Below, one piece after another: positions 20,549 through 29,797 of a stretch of DNA of 50,187 nt (position 1 is the stretch's first letter; the number at the start of each line of letters is the position of its first letter). The stretch is from an uncultured Pleomorphomonas sp. (GTDB lineage: Bacteria; Pseudomonadota; Alphaproteobacteria; Rhizobiales; Pleomorphomonadaceae). Under the pieces are notes generated by a model, which was given only the letters and a program-made list of their open reading frames with translations, was not told the origin of the DNA and ran no database searches. Position numbers and translations under genes: made by a program. The stretch is taken from the NCBI GenBank assembly GCA_937868725.1, contig CALMMQ010000117.1, forward strand, positions 1 through 50,187, written 5' to 3'.

Positions 20549-20704
20549 GCCATGGTGCCGACGGGCCGGCGACGGGCCGCCGCCGAGCGCAGGGGAGAGA
20601 CGCCGTTTTCTTCTTTCGTTCGAGCATGATTTCGTGGCAAACATCGACCTTCGGACAATCAGAATCCGGCCGATACTGGTCGGATACCCAATCGAGAGGC
20701 AAGC

Positions 20705-21067
20705 GTGAACGCTGGGCGATTGACGACGCACGTTCTCGACACCACCGGTGGCAAGCCGGCCGCCGGCCTTGAAATCGAGCTTTTTGCGATCAGCGAGACG
20801 GGGGAGCGGACGCTCCTGCGTCGGGTGCGCACCAACGCCGACGGTCGCGTCGATGGCCCGCTGCTGGTCGGCGAGGACTATCGGCCCGGTCATTACGAAC
20901 TGTTGTTCCGGGCCGGCGACTATCTGCGCGCCCAGGGCGTGGCGCTCGAAGACCCGGCCTTTCTCGACCTAGTGCCGATCCGCTTCGGCATCGCCGACGC
21001 CGGCTCTCACCTCCATGTGCCGTTGCTTCTCAGCCCATACGGCTACTCGACCTATCGCGGGAGCTGA
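20705..21067 (+). CDS. uraH: 5-Hydroxyisourate hydrolase
   Basis: 120-residue transthyretin-like enzyme that hydrolyses 5-hydroxyisourate, the product of urate oxidation, to OHCU. The family landmarks are all there: [16 protein letters not shown] with His9, [34 protein letters not shown], and the C-terminal YRGS at 117-120. It starts at GTG 20705 with GAGAGG upstream. xdhA begins 3 bases after its stop, so it leads a urate-forming and urate-using operon. It should act downstream of PuuD, encoded 10 kb away. Confidence 0.94.
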   Translation: MNAGRLTTHVLDTTGGKPAAGLEIELFAISETGERTLLRRVRTNADGRVDGPLLVGEDYRPGHYELLFRAGDYLRAQGVALEDPAFLDLVPIRFGIADAGSHLHVPLLLSPYGYSTYRGS

Positions 21068-21070
21068 GTC

Positions 21071-22555
21071 ATGCGCGATTCCATCCGTATCGTTCGCAAG
21101 GGCCAGATCGTCGAGATCGACGAGGTTGGCCCCACCGAAACCCTGCTCGACTATCTGCGCCTGCGTGAAGGCGCCCACGGCACCAAGGAAGGCTGCAACG
21201 AAGGCGACTGCGGCGCCTGTACCGTGGTCATCGGCGATCTCGTTGACGGCCGCGTGCGCTATCGTCCGGTCAATTCCTGCATCCAGCTGCTCGGGGCCAT
21301 GGACGGCAAGGAGATCGTCACCGTCGAGGATCTGGCCGCGCCCGACGGCACGCTGCATCCGGTGCAGCAGGCCCTCGTCGAGGCGCACGGCTCGCAATGC
21401 GGCTTCTGCACGCCCGGCATGGTGATGAGCCTGTTCGCGCTCTATCACCGCGAGGGACGCGGCACGCCGCCGAGCCGGCAGGAGATCAACGACGCCTTGG
21501 CCGGCAATCTCTGCCGCTGCACCGGCTACCGGCCGATCATCGAGGCGGCCGAGGCCGCCATGGAAGGGCCGGCCGATGACCGCTTCGTCGCCAGCCATGA
21601 CAAGATCAAGGCGTTGCTGCAGTTCATCGACGATGATCAGGACGTGTTCATCGGCAACAATCAGGCTTTCATCGCCGCCCCGCGCAGCGTTACCGGCCTG
21701 ACGCAGCTGCTGGCCAAGTATCCCGACGCCATCATCCTGTCGGGCGGCACCGACATCGGTCTGTGGATCACCAAACAGCACCGGCCGCTCGCCCGCCTCA
21801 TCTACATCGGCCGCATCGGCGACCTCCGGCACGTCGAGGATCTCGGCGACGCGCTGATCATCGGCGCCGGCGTCACCTTCGATGAGGCGGCCGGTCATCT
21901 CGCCGGCATCGACGCCGACATCGGCGAGGTGATGCGGCGCATCGGCTCGCGCCAGGTGCGGTCGGCCGGCACGGTCGGCGGCAACATCGCCAACGGCTCG
22001 CCCATCGGCGACATGGCGCCGATGCTGATCGCGCTCGGGGCGACGCTGGAGCTGGTCAAGGGCGACGAGGGGCGGGCGCTGCCGATCGAGGACTATTTCA
22101 TCGCCTACGGCAAGCAGGACCGTCAGCCGGGTGAGTTCATCGCCGGCATCCTTGTGCCCAAGCTGCTACCCGATCAGCTGTTCCGCGCCTACAAGGTGAC
22201 CAAGCGCTTTGATTCTGACATTTCGGCGGTGATGAGCGCCTTCCGCTTCACCGTCGTCGACGGCGTCATTGCCGAGGCGCGCATCGCTTTCGGCGGTATG
22301 GCGGCAACGCCCAAGCGCGCCAGTGCCGCCGAGGCCCGCCTCATCGGCGCCGTGCCGGCCCGGGCCGCCACCTGGAGCGCCGCCATCGAGGCGCTGTCGG
22401 AGGACTTCACGCCCATCGCCGACATGCGCGCCAGCGCCGAATACCGCATGGAAACCGCCAAGGCCCTGCTCGCCAAGGCGCTGGTCGAGACGGCCGGCGC
22501 ACCGACGACGCGCACCCGCGTCATCGGCCATCGCGAAGTGGAGGTGAGCGAATGA
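21071..22555 (+). CDS. xdhA: Xanthine dehydrogenase small (Fe-S/FAD) subunit
   Basis: 494-residue XdhA of the two-subunit bacterial xanthine dehydrogenase, which oxidises hypoxanthine and xanthine to urate. A plant-type 2Fe-2S domain has Cys42, 47, 50 and 70. The second 2Fe-2S site has Cys110, 113, 148 and 150. The FAD domain, from about residue 190, has LSGGTDIGLWITK. Electrons pass from the Mo site in XdhB through these clusters to FAD and NAD+. The stop overlaps the xdhB start (ATGA), so the two are translationally coupled. Confidence 0.96.
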   Translation: MRDSIRIVRKGQIVEIDEVGPTETLLDYLRLREGAHGTKEGCNEGDCGACTVVIGDLVDGRVRYRPVNSCIQLLGAMDGKEIVTVEDLAAPDGTLHPVQQALVEAHGSQCGFCTPGMVMSLFALYHREGRGTPPSRQEINDALAGNLCRCTGYRPIIEAAEAAMEGPADDRFVASHDKIKALLQFIDDDQDVFIGNNQAFIAAPRSVTGLTQLLAKYPDAIILSGGTDIGLWITKQHRPLARLIYIGRIGDLRHVEDLGDALIIGAGVTFDEAAGHLAGIDADIGEVMRRIGSRQVRSAGTVGGNIANGSPIGDMAPMLIALGATLELVKGDEGRALPIEDYFIAYGKQDRQPGEFIAGILVPKLLPDQLFRAYKVTKRFDSDISAVMSAFRFTVVDGVIAEARIAFGGMAATPKRASAAEARLIGAVPARAATWSAAIEALSEDFTPIADMRASAEYRMETAKALLAKALVETAGAPTTRTRVIGHREVEVSE

Positions 22556-24870
22556 CCGCTTCCGAGTCCGATATCCGCGGCGGCACCGCCGTCGTCCACA
22601 AGTCGATCCGCCACGACAGCGGCGTGCTGCACGTCACCGGTCGGGCCACCTACACCGACGACATCGCCGAGCCGCCCGGCACGCTGCATCTGGCGCCGGG
22701 CTATTGCCCCGACGTCACCGCCGGCCGCATCCGTGACATCGATCTGACGCGCGTCCGTTCGGCACCGGGCGTCGTTGCCGTGCTCACCCACGCCGACGTT
22801 CCCGGCAAAAACGACTGGTCGACCTCGATCGGCGGCGATCCGGTGCTGGCCGACGGCGAGATCGAGTTCTGGGGCCAGGTGCTGTTCTGCGTCGTGGCCG
22901 AAACGCGCGATGCCGCCCGCCGGGCCAGCCGCCTGGCGTTGTTCGAGGGCGAGGCGTCGACGCCGGTGTTGACCGTCGAGGAGGCCAAGGCCCGCAATCT
23001 GACGGTGCTGCCCGAATACAGTTTCGGCCGTGGCGATCTTGCCCGTTCCTTCTCCGAGGCGCAGCGCCGTTTCGACGGCCATATCCGCATCGGCGGCCAG
23101 GAGCACTTCTATCTCGAAGGGCAGGTAGCCCTCGCCATTCCCGGCGAGGACGGCGACATGCATCTGCATTCGTCGACCCAGCATCCTTCAGAGGTGCAGC
23201 ACTGCGTCGCCCACGTGCTCGGCGTGCCCAGCGCCCAGGTGACGGTGGAAGTGCGGCGCATGGGCGGCGGTTTCGGCGGCAAGGAAAGCCAGGCCAACCA
23301 GTGGGCCTGCCTCGCCGCCATCGCCGCCTGGAAGACCGGCCGTCCCTGCAAGATCCGCCTCGACCGCGACGACGACATGGTCATGACCGGCAAGCGCCAC
23401 GACGATGTCGCCGATTTCCAGGTCGCCTACGATCCCTCGGGCAAGATCCTCGCCACGGAAATGCACTTCATGGCGCGGTGCGGCTACTCGGCCGACCTGT
23501 CGGGCGGCGTCAACGACCGGACCATGTTCCACGCCGACAACGCCTATTATTACCCAAGCGTGCGCGTGCGCTCCGAACGGCTCAAGACCAACACGGTGAC
23601 CAACACCGCCTTCCGTGGCTTCGGTGGGCCGCAGGGCATTCTGGCCGCCGAGCGCATCATCGACACGCTGTCGGTGCTGACCGGCATCGACGCGCTGGAG
23701 ATCCGCAAGCGCAACTTCTATGGCCCCGGTCGCGACGTGACGCCCTACGGCCAGAAGGTCGAGGACAACATCATCGCCGATCTGGTCGGCGACCTCGAAC
23801 GCTCGTGCGACTACGGCAAGCGGCGTCAGGAGATCCGCCAGTTCAACGCCCGCAACCGCATCCTGCGCAAGGGGTTGGCGTTGACGCCGCTGAAGTTCGG
23901 CATCTCCTTCACGCTGATGCACCTCAATCAGGCCGGCGCGCTGGTCAACGTCTACAACGACGGTTCGGTGCTGATCAATCACGGCGGCACCGAGATGGGG
24001 CAGGGGCTCTACGTCAAGGTGGCGCAGGTGGTGGCCGAGGAGTTTGGTCTACCGCTCGATCGCATTCGCCTGTCGGCCACCACCACCGGCAAGGTGCCCA
24101 ACACCTCGCCGACGGCGGCCTCGTCCGGCGCCGACCTCAACGGCATGGCGGCGCAGGCGGCGGCCCGCACCATCCGCGAGCGCATGGTCAACTATCTGGT
24201 CGAAACGCTGACCGTGCCGGCCGAGAGTGTCGTTTTCGCCGGAGGGCGCGTATCGCACGCCCGGGGCAGTCTCAGCTTCGCCGATCTGGCGCAGCAGTGC
24301 TATGTCGGTCGCGTGCAGCTGTCGGCGGCCGGCTATTACGCCACCCCGCGCATCAGCTGGGACCGCGACCGCGCCGAAGGCCGGCCCTTCCTCTACTATT
24401 CCTACGGTGCCGCCTGTTCGGAAGTCACCATCGACACCATGACCGGCGAGATGAAGGTCGATCGCGTCGACATCCTGCACGACTGCGGCCGCTCGCTCAA
24501 TCCGGCCATCGACATCGGCCAGATCGAGGGCGGCTTCATCCAGGGTCTCGGCTGGCTGACCACCGAGGAACTGGTGTGGGACGCCAAGGGGCACCTGCGC
24601 ACCCACGCGCCCTCGACCTACAAGATCCCGTGCTGCTCCGATCTGCCGCCGGAGTTCAACGTCCGCCTGTGGAACGGTTCCAACCGCGAGGAGACGATCT
24701 ATTCGTCGAAGGCGGTCGGCGAGCCGCCGCTGATGCTGGCGGCGTCGGTGTTCTCGGCCGTGTTCGATGCGCTCACCAGCCTGAAGTCGGGTTTCGTGCC
24801 GCCGCTCGATGCGCCGGCGACGCCGGAAGCCATTATGCGCGCCGCCTCCCACATGCGGCGGGGGGAATGA
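22552..24870 (+). CDS. xdhB: Xanthine dehydrogenase large (molybdopterin) subunit
   Basis: 772-residue molybdenum subunit that hydroxylates xanthine and hypoxanthine. Family motifs include RMGGGFGGKESQ, RGFGGPQG, GTEMGQGLYVKV and TAASSGADLNGMA. The SSKAVGEPPLML segment has the catalytic Glu at about residue 724. Length is normal. It overlaps xdhA and xdhC by 4 bases each, so the three proteins are probably made stoichiometrically. Confidence 0.96.
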   Translation: MTASESDIRGGTAVVHKSIRHDSGVLHVTGRATYTDDIAEPPGTLHLAPGYCPDVTAGRIRDIDLTRVRSAPGVVAVLTHADVPGKNDWSTSIGGDPVLADGEIEFWGQVLFCVVAETRDAARRASRLALFEGEASTPVLTVEEAKARNLTVLPEYSFGRGDLARSFSEAQRRFDGHIRIGGQEHFYLEGQVALAIPGEDGDMHLHSSTQHPSEVQHCVAHVLGVPSAQVTVEVRRMGGGFGGKESQANQWACLAAIAAWKTGRPCKIRLDRDDDMVMTGKRHDDVADFQVAYDPSGKILATEMHFMARCGYSADLSGGVNDRTMFHADNAYYYPSVRVRSERLKTNTVTNTAFRGFGGPQGILAAERIIDTLSVLTGIDALEIRKRNFYGPGRDVTPYGQKVEDNIIADLVGDLERSCDYGKRRQEIRQFNARNRILRKGLALTPLKFGISFTLMHLNQAGALVNVYNDGSVLINHGGTEMGQGLYVKVAQVVAEEFGLPLDRIRLSATTTGKVPNTSPTAASSGADLNGMAAQAAARTIRERMVNYLVETLTVPAESVVFAGGRVSHARGSLSFADLAQQCYVGRVQLSAAGYYATPRISWDRDRAEGRPFLYYSYGAACSEVTIDTMTGEMKVDRVDILHDCGRSLNPAIDIGQIEGGFIQGLGWLTTEELVWDAKGHLRTHAPSTYKIPCCSDLPPEFNVRLWNGSNREETIYSSKAVGEPPLMLAASVFSAVFDALTSLKSGFVPPLDAPATPEAIMRAASHMRRGE

Positions 24871-25892
24871 TGCCGGCGCTGTTCGGCACGCTGGCCAGGA
24901 TCATGGAACGTGACGGCGTCGCCGCCGTCGTCTCGGTACTGGTGGCGCGTGGTTCGACGCCGCGCGAATCCGGGACCCGCATGCTGGTGGCGCGCGGTGG
25001 CGCCATCGCCGGCACCATCGGCGGCGGTCGGCTGGAGTTCGAGGCCATCGATCGCGCCGCGGCGCTGTTGGCGTCCGGGCGCGACACCACCGAACTGATG
25101 CGCCTGGCGCTCGGTCCGTCCATTGGCCAGTGCTGCGGCGGTGATGTCCAGCTGGCCCTCGAAGTGTTCGGTCCATCCCGGCTCGATCACGTCCGCGCTC
25201 TCGCCAAGGCCGAGATGACCGGACCGATGCAGACGCGGGCGTCACTCGCCGACGGCCAGCCGACGATGCGCGCGGTGGTTGGCGCCGAACGGGTGGCGCC
25301 GTTTGCCCGCATCGAAACCGATGGCACCCTCGTCGAGAGCTTCGGCACCCCCTTGCGCGATCTGCTGCTGTTCGGTGCCGGCCATGTCGGCCGAGCGCTG
25401 GCGCTGGCGCTGGCGCCATTGCCGTTCGCCGTGCGCTGGATCGACGGCCGCGCCGAGTCGTTTCCCGACCTGCCGTTCGCCAACCTGCGCCGCGTCGTCT
25501 CCGATCGCCCGCGCGACGAGCTTGCCGCCGCCCCGGCCGGCGCCTTCGTCCTGATCATGACCCATGATCACGGCCTCGATCTCGACATTGTCGACGCCGC
25601 CCTGCGGCTCGGTCGTTTCCCCTACATCGGCGTCATCGGCAGCGCCACCAAACGCGCCCGTTTCGAGCATCGCCTGCTGGCGCTCGGCCATGACGAAGCG
25701 ACGGCCAGATCATTCGTCTGCCCGATCGGCGTTCCCGGCATCTCGTCCAAGGAGCCGGCGGCCATCGCCGCCTCGGTGACGGCGGAACTGTTGATAGAAG
25801 ATCAGAAATTTCGTACCGGCAATTCCGTGACGGCCATCGGGGCGCTAGAACGGGCAGGGCTTGAAAAGAGGCGGACTGCCCAAATTTTCTAG
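24867..25892 (+). CDS. xdhC: Xanthine dehydrogenase accessory protein XdhC
   Basis: 341-residue chaperone that binds molybdenum cofactor, promotes its sulfuration and inserts it into XdhB. The N-terminal XdhC/CoxI domain (VARGSTPRESGTRMLV, GTIGGGRLEFEA, QCCGGDVQLALE) is followed by a Rossmann domain (LLLFGAGHVGRALA) and MTHDHGLD. The start ATG at 24867 overlaps the xdhB stop; an ATG at 24870 is equally possible. The frame is open far upstream, but that part is out of frame within xdhB and is not coding. Confidence 0.94.
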   Translation: MMPALFGTLARIMERDGVAAVVSVLVARGSTPRESGTRMLVARGGAIAGTIGGGRLEFEAIDRAAALLASGRDTTELMRLALGPSIGQCCGGDVQLALEVFGPSRLDHVRALAKAEMTGPMQTRASLADGQPTMRAVVGAERVAPFARIETDGTLVESFGTPLRDLLLFGAGHVGRALALALAPLPFAVRWIDGRAESFPDLPFANLRRVVSDRPRDELAAAPAGAFVLIMTHDHGLDLDIVDAALRLGRFPYIGVIGSATKRARFEHRLLALGHDEATARSFVCPIGVPGISSKEPAAIAASVTAELLIEDQKFRTGNSVTAIGALERAGLEKRRTAQIF

Positions 25893-25913
25893 CGTCGCGA
25901 TTATTTTTTTGGC

Positions 25914-25929
25914 ACGTCAGGTCCGACGT
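25914..25929. promoter_or_regulatory. ACGTC-N6-GACGT repeat before the BMP transporter
   Basis: ACGTC (25914-25918) and GACGT (25925-25929) are inverted half-sites 64 bases before the ATPase start, next to a T-run. The same half-sites with a 4-base spacer lie upstream of urtA (38791-38806). No firm -35/-10 pair is seen in 25893-25992. Confidence 0.3.
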
Positions 25930-25992
25930 TTCATGCTTCTATGCTGCACAGAAAATAGACATGTGAACCGGCCGGAAGGGAATTGAGCTCTG

Positions 25993-27573
25993 ATGAGCAG
26001 TGCAAGCGCGGACACCGGACAGTTGGCGGAACGCGGGCCAGCCGGCGATGGGCAGCCGCTCATCGAGGCGCGGCACATCGTCAAGCGGTTCGGTAGCAAC
26101 ACCGCCAACGATGACGTTTCGATCGCGATCATGCCGGGCGAAATCCATGCGCTGCTTGGCGAAAATGGCGCCGGCAAGTCGACGCTGGTCAAGATTCTCT
26201 ACGGCTCGTTGCAGCCCAACGCCGGTGAACTCATCTGGAAGGGCCAGGCGGTGGAAATCGCTTCGCCCGCCGAGGCGCGTGAACTCGGCATCGGCATGGT
26301 GTTCCAGCACTTCTCGCTGTTCGAAGCGCTGACGGTGACCGAGAACATCGCCCTGGCACTGCCCAATTGCAAGGCGACGCCGGAGCTGGCCGCCACCATC
26401 GCCCGCGTGTCGCAGAACTACGGCCTGCCGCTCGATCCCGCCGCCCACATCGTCGACCTCAGCGTTGGCGAGCGGCAGCGCGTCGAGATCGTCCGTTGCC
26501 TGCTGCAGAACCCGTCGCTGATCATCATGGACGAGCCGACCTCGGTGCTGACGCCGCAGGAGGCCGACCAGCTGTTCGTCACCCTGCGCCGTCTGGCCTC
26601 GGAAGGTTGCGCCATTCTCTACATCTCCCACCGCCTCGAAGAGGTGCGGGTGCTCTGCCATCGGGCCACCATCATGCGGCGCGCCCGCGTCGTGGCCGAG
26701 GCCGATCCGACGGTGGAGACGGTTGGCACGCTGGCGCAGTTGATGGTCGGCACCGAGATCGAGCACGTCGAGCGCAAGCGCGGCACCCGTCGCGGTCCGG
26801 AAGCCATTCTGATCAGCAATCTGTCGCTGGAAAGCCAGGAAGCCTTCGGCATCTCGCTCAAGAACATCAACCTGTCGGTCCGCATCGGCGAGATTGTCGC
26901 CGTCGCCGGGGTGGCCGGTAATGGTCAGAAGGAGCTGTTTGACGCGCTGTCGGGCGAAACGCTGTGTCCGCGCGAAGACATGCTGATCTTCGACGGCGAG
27001 GCCGTCGGCATGCTGGAGATCAACGACCGCCGCCTGGGTGGCGCCGCCTTCGTGCCCGAGGAGCGGCTCGGCCACGGCGCCGTGCCGGCGCTCAAGCTGT
27101 CGGAAAACGTCGTCCTGACCCGCCACGGTACTGGCGAAGGCATCACCCGGCGCGGCTTCACCCGCTTCGGTCTGGCCGGCGAGGTGGTCGAGGCGGTGAC
27201 GACGCTGTTCGACGTGCGCAAAGGTGTCGATGATCCCGAAGCGCGGTCGCTGTCGGGTGGCAACCTGCAGAAGTTCGTCGTCGGCCGCGAAGTCCAGCGC
27301 CATCCGCGCATTCTCATCGTCGCCCAGCCGACCTGGGGCGTCGATGCCGGCGCCGCCGCCGTCATCCGCCAGTCGCTGATCAATCTGGCGCGCAAGGGCG
27401 CGGCCATCATCGTCATTTCCCAGGATCTCGACGAAATCTTCGAGATCGCCGACCGCATCGCCGTCATCTCGCGCGGCCAGCTGTCGCCGGCCGAGGACGC
27501 CGACACGCTGACGCCGGAGAAGATCGGCCTGCTGATGGCCGGCGGTGCCGAGAAGAAGGGGGCGGCGGCATGA
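25993..27573 (+). CDS. BMP-type (nucleoside/purine) ABC transporter, dual ATPase
   Basis: 526-residue ATPase with two ABC cassettes, as in sugar (RbsA) and nucleoside (NupO/YufO) importers. The first cassette has canonical Walker A GENGAGKST, Walker B LIIMDEPTSVL and signature LSVGERQR. The second has a degenerate Walker A (AGNGQKE) but an intact LSGGNLQKFVVGRE, the usual pattern for this family. It is the first gene of a four-gene transporter operon right after xdhC, which argues for a purine base or nucleoside substrate; the exact substrate is inferred. Confidence 0.92.
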   Translation: MSSASADTGQLAERGPAGDGQPLIEARHIVKRFGSNTANDDVSIAIMPGEIHALLGENGAGKSTLVKILYGSLQPNAGELIWKGQAVEIASPAEARELGIGMVFQHFSLFEALTVTENIALALPNCKATPELAATIARVSQNYGLPLDPAAHIVDLSVGERQRVEIVRCLLQNPSLIIMDEPTSVLTPQEADQLFVTLRRLASEGCAILYISHRLEEVRVLCHRATIMRRARVVAEADPTVETVGTLAQLMVGTEIEHVERKRGTRRGPEAILISNLSLESQEAFGISLKNINLSVRIGEIVAVAGVAGNGQKELFDALSGETLCPREDMLIFDGEAVGMLEINDRRLGGAAFVPEERLGHGAVPALKLSENVVLTRHGTGEGITRRGFTRFGLAGEVVEAVTTLFDVRKGVDDPEARSLSGGNLQKFVVGREVQRHPRILIVAQPTWGVDAGAAAVIRQSLINLARKGAAIIVISQDLDEIFEIADRIAVISRGQLSPAEDADTLTPEKIGLLMAGGAEKKGAAA

Positions 27574-27601
27574 CAGCCAACCAATCAACGAGGGCCGCCC
27601 G

Positions 27602-28687
27602 ATGCGCATAGAGCTCGTCAAACGCGCCGAGCAAAGCCGGGTGATGAGCTACCTCTCGCCCGTCATCGCCGTCGTCCTGACGGTGGTCTTCGCCGGCATC
27701 GTCTTCTCCCTGCAGGGACACAACCCACTTTCCGGCATCTGGTACTTCTTCCTCGAACCCGTGACATCGCTTTGGGGCATCGAGCAGCTGGCCACCAAGG
27801 CGACGCCGCTCATCATCATCGCCTTGGGTCTGGCCGTCTGCTACCTTTCCAACAATTGGAACATCGGCGCCGAGGGGCAGCTGACCATGGGGGCGATCTG
27901 CGGCTCGATCCTGCCGGTGATGGCGCCGGACTTCGTCAACCCCATCGTGCTGCCGCTGATGCTGCTGATGGCCATGATGGGCGGCGCGCTCTACGCCCTC
28001 ATTCCCGCCAAGCTCAAGACCACGTTCGGCACCAACGAAATCCTCACCAGCCTCATGCTGGTCTATTGCGCCAACCTGTTCCTCGACTGGATGGTGCGCG
28101 GCCCCTGGCGCAGCCCGCAGGGCTTCAACTTTCCCATCACCGTCGACTTCCACGAATGGGCAGTGCTGAACGCCGTCGATATCGGCGGTCTCTACCTCAA
28201 CCTGTCGGCGCCGATCGCGCTCCTCCTCGTCGTGCTGCTGGCCGTTGTCATGCGCAAGACGCTGATGGGCTTCGAGATCAAGGTGCTCGGTCAGAGCCCG
28301 CGCGCCGGTTCTTTCGCCGGCTTTTCCAGCCGCAAGATGACGACCTTCGCCTTCGCCCTGTCGGGCGCGCTGGCCGGCCTCGCCGGCATGATGGTGGTGA
28401 TGAGCGAGATCCAGAAGCTGCAGCCGGTCATCTCGCCGGGCTACGGTTTCACCGCCATCATCGTCGCCTTCCTCGGCCGCCTCAATCCGATCGGCATTCT
28501 GATCGCCGGGCTGGTTATCGCGTCCTCCTATCTCGGCGGTGAGGCGATCCAGACGTCGCTGCAGATGTCGTCCAAAGTGGCGACGGTCATTCAGGGCGTA
28601 CTGCTGTTCTTCGTGCTCGCCTGCGACACGCTGATCCTCTACCGCGTGCGGTTCGTTTCCGGCTCGAGGGAGAGCGCCAATGCTTGA
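27602..28687 (+). CDS. BMP-type ABC transporter permease 1
   Basis: 361-residue inner-membrane permease of the BPD_transp_2 (RbsC/LivH-like) family, NupP-like. The ATG at 27602 gives MRIELVKRAEQSRVMSYLSPVIA; the longer open frame upstream overlaps the ATPase end and is disfavoured. ALGLAVCYLSNNWNIGAEGQLTMGA and FGTNEILTSLMLVYCANLFLDWMV are typical of purine-nucleoside permeases. It overlaps the next permease by 8 bases. Confidence 0.92.
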   Translation: MRIELVKRAEQSRVMSYLSPVIAVVLTVVFAGIVFSLQGHNPLSGIWYFFLEPVTSLWGIEQLATKATPLIIIALGLAVCYLSNNWNIGAEGQLTMGAICGSILPVMAPDFVNPIVLPLMLLMAMMGGALYALIPAKLKTTFGTNEILTSLMLVYCANLFLDWMVRGPWRSPQGFNFPITVDFHEWAVLNAVDIGGLYLNLSAPIALLLVVLLAVVMRKTLMGFEIKVLGQSPRAGSFAGFSSRKMTTFAFALSGALAGLAGMMVVMSEIQKLQPVISPGYGFTAIIVAFLGRLNPIGILIAGLVIASSYLGGEAIQTSLQMSSKVATVIQGVLLFFVLACDTLILYRVRFVSGSRESANA

Positions 28688-29594
28688 AGCCTTCATCCTC
28701 ACCGTGATCACGGCGGCAACGCCGCTGATGCTGGCGGCGCTGGGCGAGCTGGTGGTCGAGCGCTCGGGCGTGCTCAACCTCGGCGTCGAGGGCATGATGG
28801 TGATGGGGGCCGTCGCCGGCTTCGCCGTCACCATTTCCACCGGCAGTCCCTGGCTCGGCGTGCTCGCCGGGGCGGCGGCCGGCCTGCTCACCTCGCTGCT
28901 GTTCGCCGTGGTGACGCTGACGCTGGTGGCCAATCAGGTTGCCTCGGGTCTGGCGCTGACCATGTTCGGTCTCGGTCTCTCCGGCCTCATTGGCGAAAGC
29001 TTCGTCGGCCAGCCCGGCATCAAGCTGCAGCCGGCCAATATCCCCGGTCTCACCGACCTGCCGGTGGTCGGCCGCATCCTGTTCGGTCAGGACGCGCTCG
29101 TCTACCTGTCGTTCGTGATGATCGTCGTCGTGTCGCTGTTCCTGTTCCGCAGTCGCGCCGGCCTGATCCTGCGCGCCGTCGGCGACAACCACAGCTCGGC
29201 CCACGCCCTCGGCTACTCGGTCATCAAGGTGCGCTATCTCGCCGTCATGTTCGGCGGCGCCATGGCCGGTCTCGGCGGCGCCTATCTCTCGGTGGCCTAC
29301 ACGCCGCTCTGGGTCGAGAACATGACCGCCGGTCGCGGCTGGATCGCCCTGGCGCTGGTGGTGTTCGCCTCGTGGACGCCGTTGCGCATCTTCTTCGGCG
29401 CCTATCTCTTCGGCGCCGTCACGGTGCTGCAGTTCCATGCCCAGGCCCTCGGCATCGGCTTTCCCTCGCAGTTCCTGTCGATGCTGCCCTATGTCGCCAC
29501 TGTCGTGGTGCTGGTGGCCATTTCAGGCAACCGCCGGGCGACGCTGTTCAACACGCCGGCCTGTCTGGGCCAGTCCTTCGTGCCCGATCGCTGA
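28680..29594 (+). CDS. BMP-type ABC transporter permease 2
   Basis: 304-residue partner permease, NupQ-like. The LAALGELVVERSGVLNLGVEGMMVMGAVAGF segment is the hallmark of this subunit. GDNHSSAHALGYSVIKVRYLAVMFGGAMAGLGGAYLS is the cytoplasmic coupling region. It overlaps permease 1 and is followed by a 203-base gap before the binding protein. Confidence 0.92.
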   Translation: MLEAFILTVITAATPLMLAALGELVVERSGVLNLGVEGMMVMGAVAGFAVTISTGSPWLGVLAGAAAGLLTSLLFAVVTLTLVANQVASGLALTMFGLGLSGLIGESFVGQPGIKLQPANIPGLTDLPVVGRILFGQDALVYLSFVMIVVVSLFLFRSRAGLILRAVGDNHSSAHALGYSVIKVRYLAVMFGGAMAGLGGAYLSVAYTPLWVENMTAGRGWIALALVVFASWTPLRIFFGAYLFGAVTVLQFHAQALGIGFPSQFLSMLPYVATVVVLVAISGNRRATLFNTPACLGQSFVPDR

Positions 29595-29797
29595 GGCGGC
29601 GGCGCGGCAAACGACACCGGCCGTCGCGCTCTGGCGCGTCGGTCCACGGGGCGGCAAGAGGCCGGCTCCGACGAGGTGAAAGCCCCTCGGTTCCGACAGG
29701 ACGATCGGACGAGGCGGTATCATTGGCGTTCTCGGACAGTCCGTGGCGCTCGATTGGCAAATGGCCCGCGCAAACGTCGGGCAAGGGGAGACTGACA

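Noticed and set aside
23301-24866. Long open frame upstream of xdhC in the third frame of xdhB
   Set aside because: Arg/His-rich shadow of xdhB; xdhC begins at the ATGA overlap at 24867.
25909-25925. Sigma-54-like TTGGCAC before the BMP transporter
   Set aside because: The -24 box looks good, but the base pair 10 positions after GG is CC, not the required GC, so the -12 element is missing.
29754-29770. Sigma-54-like TTGGCA with GG-N10-GC before the BMP binding protein
   Set aside because: The GC spacing is right, but the -12 box is CCGCG instead of TTGCA/T, and the start site would fall on the Shine-Dalgarno.
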